This document shows positions 6,188 to 6,628 of a DNA stretch of 6,628 bases, piece after piece. Below the pieces are notes generated by a model that searched no databases, was not told where the DNA came from, and worked only from the letters and a program-made list of their open reading frames with translations. Each line of letters opens with the position of its first letter. Position 1 is the first letter of the stretch. The stretch spans positions 1-6,628 of the forward strand of contig WTGT01000074.1 of NCBI GenBank assembly GCA_011523445.1. The letters are read 5' to 3'. A program made the position numbers and the translations under genes. The stretch comes from Paracoccaceae bacterium. GTDB taxonomy: Bacteria > Pseudomonadota > Alphaproteobacteria > Rhodobacterales > Rhodobacteraceae.

Positions 6188-6450
6188 CCTTCAGTATACT
6201 AAAACCAGCTTTAGGCCAATTAAAAAATCTTGAAAAGAAAAATCCGAATATGGCCGTTCGCTTGGCTAGGGTAATAAATTGCCTTAGGGAAGAGCCAAGA
6301 CCAAGTAATTCAAAAAAGTTACAAAATTATCCCAACTACCGAGTCAAAAATGGAGATTACCGCATTATCTACAATTTCTCGGATATAAAGTTAACCGTTG
6401 AGTTTATAGGTCATCGTAAAGATGTTTATAGGAAATACAAAAGAAAGTAA
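6180..6450 (+). pseudogene. RelE/ParE-family toxin gene, frameshifted near its 5' end
   Basis: RelE-fold toxin of the kind that cleaves mRNA at the ribosome (RelE) or acts on gyrase (ParE). ATG at 6180 overlaps the antitoxin stop, as is usual for such pairs. That frame reads MLNLQYTKT, a typical first strand, then goes SFRPIKKS and stops at 6231-6233. The frame that continues to 6450 carries the rest of the family: ALGQLKNLEKK, NYRVKNGDYRIIY and IGHRKDVYRKY. Removing one base at about 6207 (ACCAGCTTT to ACCGCTTTA) joins them into an 89-residue protein of normal length, with conserved Arg61, Arg79 and Tyr83 in the joined numbering. As given, only a 66-residue piece could start at the internal ATG (6250), lacking strand 1 and part of helix 1. 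Explanations are a real inactivating insertion, a sequencing error, or, less likely, recoding. Confidence 0.8.
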
Positions 6451-6628
6451 TATACCTTCAAGCTTTCGCTAGCCATCGATTATGTGCTAATTGTTAATTA
6501 ACGGGAACACTTCCGCTCCCCCGAACCTATTCAAAGCTGTCAATCGGCTTGATGTCAGGTTCCTGATTCCCCATGACCATTTAAACCTCTTTTTGTCGAG
6601 CTGTTTCGAAACCTTGATCTTTACAACC

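Noticed and set aside
6228..6234. TCT TGA A as a programmed +1 frameshift site, compared with the CTT TGA C of release factor 2
   Set aside because: Conserved RelE residues appear in the +1 frame about 20 bases before this point, no upstream Shine-Dalgarno-like stimulator is at the right distance, and slippage UCU to CUU pairs poorly.
6493..6502. Palindrome GTTAATTAAC downstream of the toxin
   Set aside because: Short A+T-rich palindrome with no T run or nearby gene start; not supportable as a terminator or operator.
6487..6627. Minus-strand frame open from the right edge for 47 codons, possible 3' end of a gene
   Set aside because: No recognisable motif, and the length is within what chance allows; the other minus frames also carry short protein-like pieces. 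More sequence to the right would decide it.

Overview
The window (6,628 bases) holds a five-gene, plus-strand operon for uptake and first-step metabolism of a sugar. It is followed by an A+T-rich spacer and a small type II toxin-antitoxin module whose toxin reading frame is broken. The sequence shows bacterial genes with tight spacing. One hand-counted 60-base line in the ATPase gene (1501-1560) is 45% G+C, against 32% in the downstream spacer (5581-5640) and 33% in the toxin gene (6361-6420). Nothing here fixes the species. A carbohydrate-scavenging anaerobe, for example a spirochaete of the Sphaerochaeta type, would fit the gene content and composition, but that is a guess.

Bases 1-5408 are the operon. 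In order: the 3' part of a periplasmic sugar-binding protein gene cut by the left edge; a 165-base intercistronic gap with two clear potential hairpins and one weak one; a tandem-domain sugar ABC ATPase (RbsA/RhaT/LsrA type); two different RbsC-type permeases; and a TIM-barrel ketose 3-epimerase. The last four genes overlap or nearly touch (8-base overlap, then 2-base and 1-base gaps), so they are probably translated as a coupled unit. The likely logic is that the binding protein captures a monosaccharide, the ATPase and the permease pair import it unphosphorylated, and the epimerase inverts C3 of the free ketose. The epimerase keeps all seven metal and substrate residues I recall from the D-tagatose 3-epimerase family, at a constant offset of 8 residues. 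No kinase and no regulator lie in the window, so the exact sugar cannot be assigned; D-allulose, D-tagatose, D-fructose or L-ribulose type ketoses are all possible.

Bases 5409-5871 hold no convincing gene, only weak inverted repeats and an A+T-rich stretch with a hydrophobic open frame of doubtful status. Bases 5872-6450 hold a toxin-antitoxin pair: a good promoter, a dyad over the antitoxin ribosome binding site, an 84-residue ribbon-helix-helix (RelB-like) antitoxin, and a RelE/ParE-family toxin. The toxin start codon overlaps the antitoxin stop, but its frame carries an apparent one-base insertion near base 6207. Removing that base restores a full 89-residue RelE-like protein. This broken toxin next to an intact antitoxin is the most noteworthy observation. 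Bases 6451-6628 show nothing I can assign.
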